A stretch of DNA of 64,000 nt from Aureimonas sp. Leaf324 (GCF_001423245.1 NZ_LMOH01000008.1:21363-85362), one strand, 5' to 3'; shown: positions 16,222-25,011, numbered from the stretch's first letter. Numbers and translations: made by a program. Notes: a model not told the origin generated them from the sequence alone.

Positions 16222-17049
16222 ATGCCCACCCGGTTTTCCCTGACGCTCGCGCTCGGCGCCCTCCTCCTCGCCACGACGGCAGAGGCTCAGGACTGCAAGC
16301 CCGCCGTCGCCGACGCCGAACTCATCCAGCCGGGCAAGTTGGTGATGTCGACCAACCCGACGCTGCCGCCGCTGCAGTTCGTTGATGCGTCGGGCGAGCT
16401 GAAGGGCATGCGCGTCGAGCTCGGCAAGGAGATCGCCAAGCGGCTGTGCCTCGAGCCCGAATACATCCGGATCGAGTTCTCGGCGATGGTGCCCGGGCTT
16501 CAGTCGGGCCGCTGGGACCTCATCAATACCGGCATCTTCTACACGCCCGAGCGGGCCGCGATGATGCAGATGATCCCCTACGAGAACCAGGCGATCAGCA
16601 TCTCGACGGCCAACAATTCCGGCATCGAGGTCAAGTCGCTGGACGATCTCGCCGGCCGCTCGATCGGCGTCGAGATCGGCGGCTTCGAGGAGAAGCAGGC
16701 CAAGGCGATCGACGCGCAGCTGCGCGAGAAGGGCTTGGAGGGCGCCACGGTGCGGACCTTCGACAATTTCGCCCTCGCCTACCAGGCGCTGCGCGCCGGC
16801 CAGGTCGACGCGATGGTCTCGATCGACGGCGTGGCCGAGGAATACGCCAAGCGCGGCCAGTTCCACCGCGCGCTGCACGGCATCGGCCCGACGCCGGTGG
16901 CCCTCGCGATGAAGAGCCGCCCGCTGGCGGACGCGGTGGCCAAGGTGCTCGCGGACATGAAGGCCGACGGCTCCTTCGACAAGCTCTTCGCCGAATACGG
17001 CGTCGAGCCGGTGTCGGGCGAGCTCGTCGTGAAGGGCCCGGCGGGCTGA
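16222..17049 (+). CDS. Amino-acid-type ABC transporter substrate-binding protein
   Basis: 275 aa from ATG 16222 (MPTRFSLTLALG), with AGAGG about 8 bp upstream. A Sec signal peptide ends near ATTAEAQ-D (residue 23). The mature protein fits SBP_bac_3 (HisJ/GlnH/ArtJ): LVMSTNPTLPPLQFVDASGE, then LKGMRVELGKEIAKRL, an RWDLINTG loop and a hinge region with LDDLAGRSIGVEIGG. It is the first gene of an operon with one permease, a DapA-family enzyme, a fused oxidoreductase and the ATPase. The ligand is probably an amino acid or imino acid that these enzymes degrade. Confidence 0.9.
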   Translation: MPTRFSLTLALGALLLATTAEAQDCKPAVADAELIQPGKLVMSTNPTLPPLQFVDASGELKGMRVELGKEIAKRLCLEPEYIRIEFSAMVPGLQSGRWDLINTGIFYTPERAAMMQMIPYENQAISISTANNSGIEVKSLDDLAGRSIGVEIGGFEEKQAKAIDAQLREKGLEGATVRTFDNFALAYQALRAGQVDAMVSIDGVAEEYAKRGQFHRALHGIGPTPVALAMKSRPLADAVAKVLADMKADGSFDKLFAEYGVEPVSGELVVKGPAG

Positions 17050-17101
17050 TCGCCAAGCTTCCCACCCCGCCTCGGCGACGATCCGGCGAAGGACCGCACG
17101 C

Positions 17102-17794
17102 ATGCTGAACTGGAACTGGTCGGGCTTCTTCGGCTATCTCGTGAACCCGTTCATCCTCCAGGGCGTCTTCACGACGCTCTGGCTGACGGTCGTCGCCATT
17201 CTCGCCGGCCTCGTGCTCGGCTTCGGCCTCGCCCTGATGCGGCGCTCGTCGTCGCGCATCCTCTCGGGCTTGGCGGGCGCCTATGTCTGGCTGTTCCGTG
17301 GAACGCCGCTGCTCGTCCAGCTCATCGTCATCTACACCGCCCTGCCCGAGCTCGGCATCCGCTTCAACGTCTGGCAGGCTGCGCTGATCGGCCTGTCGCT
17401 CAACGAGGCGGCCTATCTGGCCGAGATCATCCGCGCCGGCATCGAGGCGGTGCCGAAGGGCCAGGTCCGCGCCGCGCGCGCCCTCGGCATGCGCGAGCCG
17501 CAGATCATGCGCTCGATCGTCCTGCCGCAGGCGCTGAAGATCATCGTGCCGCCGCTCGGCAACTCGGTGAACGGCCTCCTCAAGACGACCTCGGTCACCT
17601 CGGTGATCTCGATGGAGGAACTTCTGCGCCGCACGCAGGTCCTCATCCAGGAGCGCTTCGAGGTGCTCGAGCTCTTCACCGTCGCCGCGATCTACTACCT
17701 CCTCCTGACCACCCTCTGGGACCTCGTCCAGCGCCGGATCGAACGGCGCTTCGGGCGCTCCGACCAGCCGCTTGCCGCGAGCGAGCAGCGCTGA
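17102..17794 (+). CDS. Amino-acid-type ABC transporter permease (HisM/GlnP family)
   Basis: 230 aa. There are about five hydrophobic segments; the EAA loop is visible as VPKGQVRAARALGMREPQIM near residues 118-137, then RSIVLPQAL. WLFRGTPLLVQL is the family's conserved stretch. Only one permease gene is present in the operon, so the pore is probably a homodimer, as in GlnP-type systems. The gene starts 52 bp after the binding-protein gene, and the DapA-family gene follows by 26 bp. Confidence 0.9.
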   Translation: MLNWNWSGFFGYLVNPFILQGVFTTLWLTVVAILAGLVLGFGLALMRRSSSRILSGLAGAYVWLFRGTPLLVQLIVIYTALPELGIRFNVWQAALIGLSLNEAAYLAEIIRAGIEAVPKGQVRAARALGMREPQIMRSIVLPQALKIIVPPLGNSVNGLLKTTSVTSVISMEELLRRTQVLIQERFEVLELFTVAAIYYLLLTTLWDLVQRRIERRFGRSDQPLAASEQR

Positions 17795-17820
17795 CACCCG
17801 CCTTCAACGGATCCATCGCC

Positions 17821-18717
17821 ATGCAGAAGACCTTTCGCGGTGTCTACACCGTCATGATCACGCCGTTCGACACGGCCGGACGGCTTGACGTCGAAACGCT
17901 CAGAGCCTTCACCGACTGGCAGATCCGGGAAGGCATCCACGGCCTGATCCCGCTCGGCTCCACCGGCGAGTTCCTGTCCCTGTCCGAGGAGGAGCGCGTC
18001 GAGGTCGCGAGGACCGTGATCGAGACGGCGGCGGGCCGGGTCCCCGTCCTGATCGGCACGGGCGCCGAGGACACGCGCGAGGCGGTCCGCCTGACGCGAC
18101 AGGCCGAGGACCTCGGGGCCGACGGGGTGATGATCATTCCGCCCTTCTACTCGACGCCGACCGACGACGAGCTCGTCCACCACTACCGCACGATCGCCGC
18201 GGCGACCAAGCTGCCGATCATGGTCTACAACAACCCGGCGACGGCCAACGTGGACCTCAAGCCCGATCTCGTGGCGCGGATCGCCGAGATCGAAGGCTGC
18301 GACTACATCAAGGAATCGACGCTGGAGGTGACGCGCGTGCGCGACATCATCCGCAAGGCCGGCTCCAATATGACGGTCTTCGGCGGCATCCTCGGGTTCG
18401 AGTCCTTCGTGGAAGGGGCGGAGGGCTGGGTCGCCGTGGCGTCCAACGTCGCCCCGCGGCAGATGGCGCGCATCTTCGAACTGGTGAAGGACGAGAACCG
18501 CGTTCCCGAGGCGCACACGCTCTATCTCGAATGGCTGCCGCTGATCGAGGCGGTCGGCGGTCATCTGTATGTCGGCGGCACCAAGGCGCTCCTCGGCCAC
18601 ATGGGCTTTGCGGTCGGCGGTCCCCGCCCGCCCCGCCTGCCGCTGCCGGCGGCCGACGACGCCCGCATGAAGGCGCTGGTCGACCACTTCGGCCTCGCCC
18701 GGGCGCTCGCCGCCTGA
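17821..18717 (+). CDS. DapA/NanA-family Schiff-base lyase or deaminase
   Basis: 298 aa TIM-barrel protein. The GSTGE motif (residues 46-50), Tyr136 in MVYNNP and the Schiff-base Lys164 in DYIKEST are all present, so catalysis through a pyruvate- or keto-acid-type imine is expected. The family includes dihydrodipicolinate synthase, sialate lyase, KDG aldolase and 1-pyrroline-4-hydroxy-2-carboxylate deaminase. The operon has an amino-acid importer and a D-amino-acid-type dehydrogenase rather than lysine genes, so a catabolic role is likely. A hydroxyproline-pathway deaminase is the most attractive candidate. The exact reaction cannot be read from the motifs. Confidence 0.85.
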   Translation: MQKTFRGVYTVMITPFDTAGRLDVETLRAFTDWQIREGIHGLIPLGSTGEFLSLSEEERVEVARTVIETAAGRVPVLIGTGAEDTREAVRLTRQAEDLGADGVMIIPPFYSTPTDDELVHHYRTIAAATKLPIMVYNNPATANVDLKPDLVARIAEIEGCDYIKESTLEVTRVRDIIRKAGSNMTVFGGILGFESFVEGAEGWVAVASNVAPRQMARIFELVKDENRVPEAHTLYLEWLPLIEAVGGHLYVGGTKALLGHMGFAVGGPRPPRLPLPAADDARMKALVDHFGLARALAA

Positions 18718-18718
18718 C

Positions 18719-21628
18719 ATGCCGATGGCGCCCGCCCCCAGTTCCCGCGCCGGCGCGACGGCGACCATCCGGTTCGATGGCCGCGCGCTGCCGGCGGTGC
18801 CGGGCGAGAGCCTGGCGGCGACGCTGATCGCGGCGGGCCTGAAGGCGCAGTCCACCGGCAAGGACGGACACCCGCGCGGCCACTACTGTGGCATGGGCGT
18901 CTGCCACGAGTGCCTTGTGGTGGTGAACGGACGCGCGGGGCAGCGCGCCTGTCTCACCCGATCGGAAGACGGGTTGGACGTGCGAACCCATCCCGCGCGG
19001 GTCGACCTTCTCGATCCTCACCTTGCCGATCTTGCCGAACTGCCGACCGGGATCGCCGAACGCAGCGTCGACGTTCTCGTCGTGGGCGCCGGGCCGGCCG
19101 GGCTCGCCGCCGCGGAAACGGCGACCGGGCACGGGGCGAGCGTGACGGTGCTCGACGAGCGCCCCGGCCCCGGCGGCCAGTTCTACAAGCAGCGCCAGGG
19201 CATGGCGGCACGCGACGGACAGATGCAGGAAGGCGCGACGCTGATCGAGCGGGTGCGCGGCCTCGGCGTCGCCATCCGCGGCGAGACGCTGGTCTGGGGC
19301 GCCGAGCGGGACAAGGACGGTCGCCTCGTTCTGGGAACCCTTTGCCGGGGCGAAGCCGCCCGCTGGCGCCCGCGCGTGCTCGTGGTCGCCACCGGCGCCT
19401 TCGAGACGCCGCTCGCGCTTCCCGGCTGGACCCTGCCGGGCGTGATGACCACTGGCGGGGCGCAGACGCTAATCCGCTCCTACGGCGTGTCCGCCGGGCA
19501 GCGCGTCCTCGTAGCGGGCAACGGCCCCCTCAACCTTCAGGTGGCCCTCGAGCTTGCCGGCGCGGGATCGACGGTCGCTGCGGTTCTCGACCGGGCCCCG
19601 CCTCCGCACACGCGGCCGCGCGAGGCGGGCCGCCTCGTCGTCAGCCACCCCGCGCTCGCGCTCGCCGGGATGCGGCAGATGGCCCGGCTGCGCGCGTCGA
19701 ACATTCCCCTCTCCTGGTCCTCGCAACTCGTGCGGGTCGAGGGCGACGGGCGGGTCGAGGCCGCCGTCTACGCGACGCCCGAGGGCGAGCGGCGCGTTGC
19801 GGTCGATGCCGTGGTCGTCGGCAACGGCTTTGCCTCCGCCAACGAACTGTCGCGGCTTCTCGGCTGCGCCCACCGCGATCACGGCGGCCGGCTGGAGGTC
19901 GAGCGCGACGAGACCGGCCGGACGTCCCAGCCCGACGTCTTCGTGATCGGCGAGGCCGGTCGCTTCGCCGGCGCCCATGTGGCGCTGGCGCAGGGTCGCC
20001 TCGCGGGCCGCGCCGCATCGCGCGAGCTCGGTGCCGACACGGCGACCGGGGCGGACGAGGAGCGGGCCGACCGCCGGCGCCTCGCCCGGCACGAGACCTT
20101 CCAGGCCGCGCTCTGGACCCTGTTCGACGCGCCAGAGGCCCTGCCGCCCTCCGCGGACACCTTGGCCTGCCGATGCGAGGCGGTGAGCTTTGCGGCCGTC
20201 TCGAAGGCGCTGGCCGAGGGCCCCCATGGCGACACCGCCAGCCTCAAGCGCGTGACCCGCGCCGGCATGGGCCGCTGCCAGGGCCGCTATTGCGGCCCGG
20301 TCCTTGCGCGCGCCGCCGCGCGCGACCCTGAGGCCCGCGCGGTCGTGCCGAAGCTCGCCGCGCAGATGCCGCTCCGGCCGATCCCGCTGGCCGCCCTCGC
20401 GCTGGAGAAGCCGGAATGGGGCGGCCATCGCCGCGCGCTCCTGCCCGACCGGCCGGCGCCCGACGCCGAGCCGCTGCCGCCGCTCGCGGTCGGAACGCTG
20501 GTGATCGGCGCCGGAATCGCCGGACTGTCCACCGCGCTGTTCCTCGCCCGCGCGGGCGAGGACGTCGCCGTGGTCGAGCGCGGCGTTCCCAATTCCGGCG
20601 CCTCGGGCGGCAATGCCGGGAGCCTCCATGCCCAGCTCCTGTCCTTCGACTACGGCGCGCGTGCGGAAGCCGGCGGCGGGCCGGCCGCGCGCACCCTCCC
20701 GCTGCAGCGGGACGCGATCGAGCTGTGGCGCCAGCTGGAACGAGAGCTCACGTCGGACTTCGAGATCAAGATCACCGGCGGCCTGATGGTCGCCGAGACC
20801 GAGGAGCATCTGCGCTTCCTGGAAGCCAAGACCGCGGTCGAGCGCTCGCACGGGATCCGCTGCGAGCTGATCGACGCGGCGGAGCTCCGCCGCCGCGAGC
20901 CCGCCCTGTCGGAGCGTTTCGTCGGCGCCGCGTTCTGCCCGCAGGAGGGCAAGATCAACCCGCTCGTGGCCACCGAAGGCGTCCTGTCCGCGGCCCTTGC
21001 GGCCGGCGCGCGCCTCTACACGAACGCCGAGATCCGGACGATCCGGCGGGAGGGCGACGCCTATGCCGTCGACACTTCGCGCGGCCCGATCCGGGCACGC
21101 CGGGTGGTCAACGCAGCGGGCGCCTTCGCCTCGCGCATCGGCGCCATGCTCGGGCTGGACGTGCCGGTCTTCGGCGCCCCGCTGCAGATGGTCGTGACCG
21201 AAGCCGTCGCCCCGCTCGTGTCCTGCCTCGTCGCCCATGCCGGCCGCCACCTGACGCTGAAGCAGGCGGCCAACGGCAACATCATCATCGGCGGCGGGTG
21301 GACCGCGGGGCTCGATCCGGTGCACCAGCATCCCCGCCCGCTCTTCGACAGCCTGGAGGGCAACCTCTGGGTGGCGCAGCACGTCGTGCCGGCGCTTCGC
21401 AAGGCGCATGTCATCCGAAGCTGGGCGGCGATGAACATCAACATCGACGGCGCGCCGATCCTCGGCGAGCACCCCGAGGCTCCCGGCTTCTTCAATGCCG
21501 TGACCTCCAACGGCTACACGCTCGGGCCGCTCGTCGGCCGCATCACCGCCGATCTCGTGGCCGGAAGGCCCGCGACGCACGACATCGGCCCCTTCTGCGT
21601 CACGCGCTTTGCGAAAGGCCGCCCATGA
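18719..21628 (+). CDS. Four-domain fused flavoprotein oxidoreductase (2Fe-2S / FAD / BFD / DAO)
   Basis: 969 aa. In order: a 2Fe-2S ferredoxin-like domain (Fer2_4; Cys57, Cys62, Cys65 and Cys78 in CGMGVCHEC and RAC); an FAD/NAD pyridine-nucleotide-disulfide-type domain (VVGAGPAG at 122-128); a BFD-like 2Fe-2S site with four Cys near 484, 486, 520 and 525 (CRC and CQGRYC); and a DadA/DAO-type FAD domain (VIGAGIAGLS near 595). Elsewhere these are separate subunits, as in D-hydroxyproline dehydrogenase, opine oxidases and hydrogen cyanide synthase HcnABC. Here one polypeptide carries all of them. It probably oxidises a D-amino or imino acid. It starts 1 bp after the DapA gene and overlaps the ATPase gene by 4 bp. 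Confidence 0.88.
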   Translation: MPMAPAPSSRAGATATIRFDGRALPAVPGESLAATLIAAGLKAQSTGKDGHPRGHYCGMGVCHECLVVVNGRAGQRACLTRSEDGLDVRTHPARVDLLDPHLADLAELPTGIAERSVDVLVVGAGPAGLAAAETATGHGASVTVLDERPGPGGQFYKQRQGMAARDGQMQEGATLIERVRGLGVAIRGETLVWGAERDKDGRLVLGTLCRGEAARWRPRVLVVATGAFETPLALPGWTLPGVMTTGGAQTLIRSYGVSAGQRVLVAGNGPLNLQVALELAGAGSTVAAVLDRAPPPHTRPREAGRLVVSHPALALAGMRQMARLRASNIPLSWSSQLVRVEGDGRVEAAVYATPEGERRVAVDAVVVGNGFASANELSRLLGCAHRDHGGRLEVERDETGRTSQPDVFVIGEAGRFAGAHVALAQGRLAGRAASRELGADTATGADEERADRRRLARHETFQAALWTLFDAPEALPPSADTLACRCEAVSFAAVSKALAEGPHGDTASLKRVTRAGMGRCQGRYCGPVLARAAARDPEARAVVPKLAAQMPLRPIPLAALALEKPEWGGHRRALLPDRPAPDAEPLPPLAVGTLVIGAGIAGLSTALFLARAGEDVAVVERGVPNSGASGGNAGSLHAQLLSFDYGARAEAGGGPAARTLPLQRDAIELWRQLERELTSDFEIKITGGLMVAETEEHLRFLEAKTAVERSHGIRCELIDAAELRRREPALSERFVGAAFCPQEGKINPLVATEGVLSAALAAGARLYTNAEIRTIRREGDAYAVDTSRGPIRARRVVNAAGAFASRIGAMLGLDVPVFGAPLQMVVTEAVAPLVSCLVAHAGRHLTLKQAANGNIIIGGGWTAGLDPVHQHPRPLFDSLEGNLWVAQHVVPALRKAHVIRSWAAMNINIDGAPILGEHPEAPGFFNAVTSNGYTLGPLVGRITADLVAGRPATHDIGPFCVTRFAKGRP

Positions 21629-22353
21629 TCGAGATCCAAGGCGTCAACAAGTTCTACGGGAAGTTCCAGGTCCTCAAGAACTGCAGCACCCACGTCGCCA
21701 AGGGGGAAGTGGTCGTCGTCTGCGGGCCGTCGGGGTCGGGCAAGTCGACGCTGATCAAGTGCGTCAACGGGCTCGAGGGCTTCGACGAGGGCTCGATCCG
21801 CGTCCAGGGCATCGAGGTCGGCGACCCGAAGACCGACCTGCCGAACCTTCGCACGCGGATCGGCATGGTGTTCCAGAACTTCGAGCTCTTCCCGCACCTG
21901 TCGATCATTGAGAACCTGACGATCGCGCAGGAGATGGTCCTCCAGCGCAAGCCCGACGCAGCCAAGGCGAAGGGGATGGCGCTGCTCGACCGGGTGGGGC
22001 TCGCCGACCATGCGGCCAAGTATCCCGGCCACTTGTCGGGCGGCCAGCAGCAGCGCGTGGCGATCGCCCGCGCGCTGGCGATGGACCCGACGGCCATGCT
22101 CTTCGACGAGCCGACCTCCGCGCTCGATCCCGAGATGATCGCCGAAGTGCTCGACGTCATGGTCGGTCTCGCCCGCGAGGGCATGACCATGATGTGCGTG
22201 ACCCACGAGATGGGCTTTGCCCGAAACGTCGCGACGCGGGTCGTCTTCATCGACCAGGGCGAGATCGTCGAGGACCGGCCGACCGAGGCCTTCTTTTCCG
22301 ACGTCACCAATCCGAGGACGCAGACCTTCCTCGGCAAGATCCTGCGGCACTGA
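21625..22353 (+). CDS. Amino-acid-type ABC transporter ATP-binding protein (HisP/GlnQ)
   Basis: 242 aa from ATG 21625, overlapping the oxidoreductase stop (ATGA). Walker A is GPSGSGKST near residues 34-42, the Q-loop is MVFQNFELFPHL, the signature is LSGGQQQR, Walker B is AMLFDEPTSALDPE, and the H-loop is CVTHEMGFAR. The length and the HEMGFAR sequence are typical of polar amino acid importers. It pairs with the single permease at 17102-17794. All ATPase motifs are intact. Having the ATPase after the catabolic enzymes shows that transport and catabolism form one transcription unit. Confidence 0.92.
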   Translation: MIEIQGVNKFYGKFQVLKNCSTHVAKGEVVVVCGPSGSGKSTLIKCVNGLEGFDEGSIRVQGIEVGDPKTDLPNLRTRIGMVFQNFELFPHLSIIENLTIAQEMVLQRKPDAAKAKGMALLDRVGLADHAAKYPGHLSGGQQQRVAIARALAMDPTAMLFDEPTSALDPEMIAEVLDVMVGLAREGMTMMCVTHEMGFARNVATRVVFIDQGEIVEDRPTEAFFSDVTNPRTQTFLGKILRH

Positions 22354-22397
22354 GCGACCCGTTCGCGCCGCGGCCCTCCCTTCACCAGGACACATCC

Positions 22398-22811
22398 ATG
22401 AGCGAGCTTCTCGTCGAGATCGACGGCCATTCCTTTCCCGCGCGCTTCGAGACCGAGGCGGCCCCCCGGACCGTGGCGGCCTTCCGCGACCTCCTTCCCT
22501 ATGGCGAACGCGTCATCCACGTGCGCTGGTCGGGCGAAGCCTGCTGGATCCCGCTCGGCGACAAGGACTTCGGCCTGCCCTACGAGAACGCGACCAGCCA
22601 CCCCCATCCCGGCCAGATGATCCTGTATCCCGGCGGCGTATCGGAAACCGAGATCCTGCTCGCCTACGGCCCGGTCGCCTTCGCGTCCAAGGCGGGGCCG
22701 CTCGCGGGCAACCATTTCCTGACGATCACCGACAAGCTGGACACGCTCGCCGAACTCGGCCGCGGCACCTTGTGGACCGGCGCAAAGCCGATCCGTTTCC
22801 GTCTGGGTTGA
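22398..22811 (+). CDS. DUF3830-family protein (cyclophilin-like fold)
   Basis: 137 aa from ATG 22398, with AGGA 9 bp upstream. The sequence IDGHSFPARFETEAAPRTVA, then FRDLLPYGERVIHVRWSGEA, fits DUF3830, which has a cyclophilin-like beta-barrel. No signal peptide or catalytic motif is evident. Members commonly sit next to ABC importer, M20-type and oxidoreductase genes, exactly as here. The biochemical role is unknown; binding of a small pathway intermediate would be consistent with the fold. It belongs to the 16222-24213 operon by orientation and spacing. Confidence 0.7.
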   Translation: MSELLVEIDGHSFPARFETEAAPRTVAAFRDLLPYGERVIHVRWSGEACWIPLGDKDFGLPYENATSHPHPGQMILYPGGVSETEILLAYGPVAFASKAGPLAGNHFLTITDKLDTLAELGRGTLWTGAKPIRFRLG

Positions 22812-22893
22812 ACGAAGAAGGGGTGGTGTCGGTCCCGACATTCGAACGGATCGCCGCCGGCCCCATCCATCGCCTCGTAGGGAGCCGCATTCG

Positions 22894-24213
22894 ATGACGA
22901 CCTCTGCCACCGCGCCGTCCCGTCATGGCGAGCTTTCCCCGGAGGAACTCGAACTCCTGATCCGCCTCGTGGCCGCTGCCAAGGACGAGACGGCCTTCAC
23001 GCGCCTCGTCGCGCAGCGGATGGAAGCCGTGGGCTGCGTGGTCGAGCCTCTCGTCTACGATCCGCAGGCCGTTCCGCTGATCGAGGAGTTCGCCTCCGGG
23101 GTCGAAACCGCAGCCGGCGAACAGACATGCCTGATCGGCCGGATCGCCCCATCGACGGCCGCGGACGGTGCCAGAAGTCTCCTCCTCTTCGCCCATCCCG
23201 ACGTGGAACCCTTCCCGGCGGATCACGGCTGGCCGCATGATCCGCACACGCCGCTGGTCGAGAACGGCCGGCTGATCGGATGGGGCGTCGCCGACGACAT
23301 CGCCGGGATCCTGATCATGGTGACGTCGCTGGCGCGGCTGCGCGCTCGCGGCTGGACGCCGCCCGCGCCGGTCACCCTCGTCTCGTCGCCCTCGAAGCGG
23401 CATCGCCGCGGGATCGCGGCGGCGCTCGCGGCCGGCCTCTCGGCGGATGCGGCGATCTATCTGCATCCGGCGGAATCGGGCGCCGGCCTCGACGAGATCA
23501 AGGCCTTCGCGCCGGGGCAGATCGAGTTCGCGGTGGAGATCGACGGGCTTCTCCCGCAGACCGACGAGCCCTCGCACGCGGCGTTTGCCCATCTGGCCCA
23601 TCACCCGCTCGACGCGATGCGGGCCGTCCTGGATGCGCTGGCGGCCCTCGATCGCATGCGGGGCGAGAGCGTCCGGCACCCGCTTCTGCAGGGGGCGGTC
23701 GGCCGTTCCACCAACCTCCTCGTGACGCGGATCGAGGCCGGGGAAACGGGCGCGTCGGCGCGCATCCCCGCCTCATGCCGGATCCATGCCGTCATGTCGC
23801 TGGTGCCCAGCGAGACCCTGGCGGAGGCGAAGGCATGGGTGGAGGATGCCGTGTCGGGGGCTTGGCGCAACCTGGAATGGCCCGCCGCCACGCGGCCCCG
23901 GGTCGAATGGCGTTCCGGGGTCTCGGCGGCCGAAACCGACATCATGGGCCCCCTCTACCAACTGGTCCGCACGACGTTGGAGGAGGCCGGGGCGAACCCG
24001 AAGGTCAATCCGCTGCATACGTCCAGCGACATCCGGAACCCGCTCGTCCAGCGCTCCATTCCAACGGTCGGCTACGGCCCGCGATGCGGCAATCTCACGA
24101 TGGCGAAGGGGGTCGGCGAGTGGGTCGACCTCGCCGATCTCGCGCGGACGATCGACGTGACGGCTTCGATCATCGAGGCGTGGTGCAAGCCTCCGGCGCC
24201 CGCTTCGTCGTGA
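22894..24213 (+). CDS. M20-family metallopeptidase-like protein lacking canonical catalytic residues
   Basis: 439 aa, the expected length for M20 (ArgE/DapE). The first metal motif, FAHPDVEP, and the second, GWGVADDIAGI, are present. The Glu-Glu pair that normally follows (catalytic base plus metal ligand) is replaced by SSPSKRHRRG, and the late metal His of the xHxxDE motif is replaced in AKGVGEWVD. HPAESG and SSDIRNPL blocks are conserved instead. It may be a divergent hydrolase with a rearranged centre, or a non-catalytic member. It lies 82 bp after the DUF3830 gene and closes the importer operon. Confidence 0.75.
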   Translation: MTTSATAPSRHGELSPEELELLIRLVAAAKDETAFTRLVAQRMEAVGCVVEPLVYDPQAVPLIEEFASGVETAAGEQTCLIGRIAPSTAADGARSLLLFAHPDVEPFPADHGWPHDPHTPLVENGRLIGWGVADDIAGILIMVTSLARLRARGWTPPAPVTLVSSPSKRHRRGIAAALAAGLSADAAIYLHPAESGAGLDEIKAFAPGQIEFAVEIDGLLPQTDEPSHAAFAHLAHHPLDAMRAVLDALAALDRMRGESVRHPLLQGAVGRSTNLLVTRIEAGETGASARIPASCRIHAVMSLVPSETLAEAKAWVEDAVSGAWRNLEWPAATRPRVEWRSGVSAAETDIMGPLYQLVRTTLEEAGANPKVNPLHTSSDIRNPLVQRSIPTVGYGPRCGNLTMAKGVGEWVDLADLARTIDVTASIIEAWCKPPAPASS

Positions 24214-24302
24214 TGAGGGTCCTGCAGATGATGCAGGGACCGTGCATGAAGCGCGTTCTAAGCGGTCATCACCGATTCACCGAAGCATCCCAGACTGCGC
24301 GC

Positions 24303-24695
24303 ATGACCCGCTGGCTCTCCACCGCAAAACTCTGGGCCCGGACGATCAAGCGCGACGTCCACGCGCTCTGGATCGCCGCCCGCGACCCGCGCACGCCGAT
24401 CTCCGCCAAGATCGCGGCGGGGGCCGTGGCCGCCTATGCCCTGTCGCCGATCGACCTGATCCCGGATGTCATTCCCGTCCTCGGCATGCTCGACGACCTC
24501 ATGATCGTGCCGCTCGGCATCCTTCTGGCGGTGCGACTGGTGCCCGCCGACCTGATGGCCGAGTTCCGCAACGAGGCGGAGCGGAAGGCCGCGCGGCCCG
24601 TGAGCCGGGGCGGGCTGCTGTTCGTCGTGATGATCTGGCTTGCCGTCGCCGCCGGGGCGATCTGGCTCGGATGGCGGGCTCTCGACCGGCCGTAA
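24303..24695 (+). CDS. DUF1232 (YkvA-type) membrane protein
   Basis: 130 aa from ATG 24303 (MTRWLSTAKLW); upstream in-frame codons from 24213 on are possible but would lengthen it beyond the usual 110-130 aa. The DUF1232 core AAGAVAAYALSPIDLIPDVI, then PVLGMLDDL, is unmistakable. A C-terminal hydrophobic segment (LLFVVMIWLAVAAGAIWLGW) anchors it in the membrane. Function is unknown. It is a housekeeping-type single gene, probably not part of the preceding operon. Confidence 0.8.
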   Translation: MTRWLSTAKLWARTIKRDVHALWIAARDPRTPISAKIAAGAVAAYALSPIDLIPDVIPVLGMLDDLMIVPLGILLAVRLVPADLMAEFRNEAERKAARPVSRGGLLFVVMIWLAVAAGAIWLGWRALDRP

Positions 24696-25011
24696 GGCGG
24701 CAAGCTTCGGCGCGTCGCCGGCGACCGGCGACGGGAAGATCGCATCCGCATCGACACACGTGGTGACGAGACCGCTCGCCGGTCTGAACGGGCGCCCCCT
24801 CCGGCAGGACGAAGCGCCGGCCTGCCTCCTGCGCGCTCGCTTGCGCGGCGGGGCGTGTTTCCGGCGGTGACGGAAGGCTATTTCGCCATGACGGCGGCCA
24901 AGGCCGAGCGGCTCGACGACTTCGTCGCCCGTACGCCGGACGACTCAGGACCCTGAAGACCGTCCGGCAATGATGCACGGACGGTCTGGAGACGGTCGTC
25001 GACGGGCAAGG
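24696..25011. other. No gene recognised between the DUF1232 gene and tctA
   Basis: About 316 bp at the convergent junction of a plus-strand gene and a minus-strand operon. A small plus frame ([19 protein letters not shown], 24889-24957) looks faintly coding but is only 22 codons and has no ribosome site worth calling. Confidence 0.4.

Noticed and set aside
24889..24957. 22-codon plus-strand frame [19 protein letters not shown]...
   Set aside because: Too short, no ribosome site, and no supporting context; probably chance coding-like composition.
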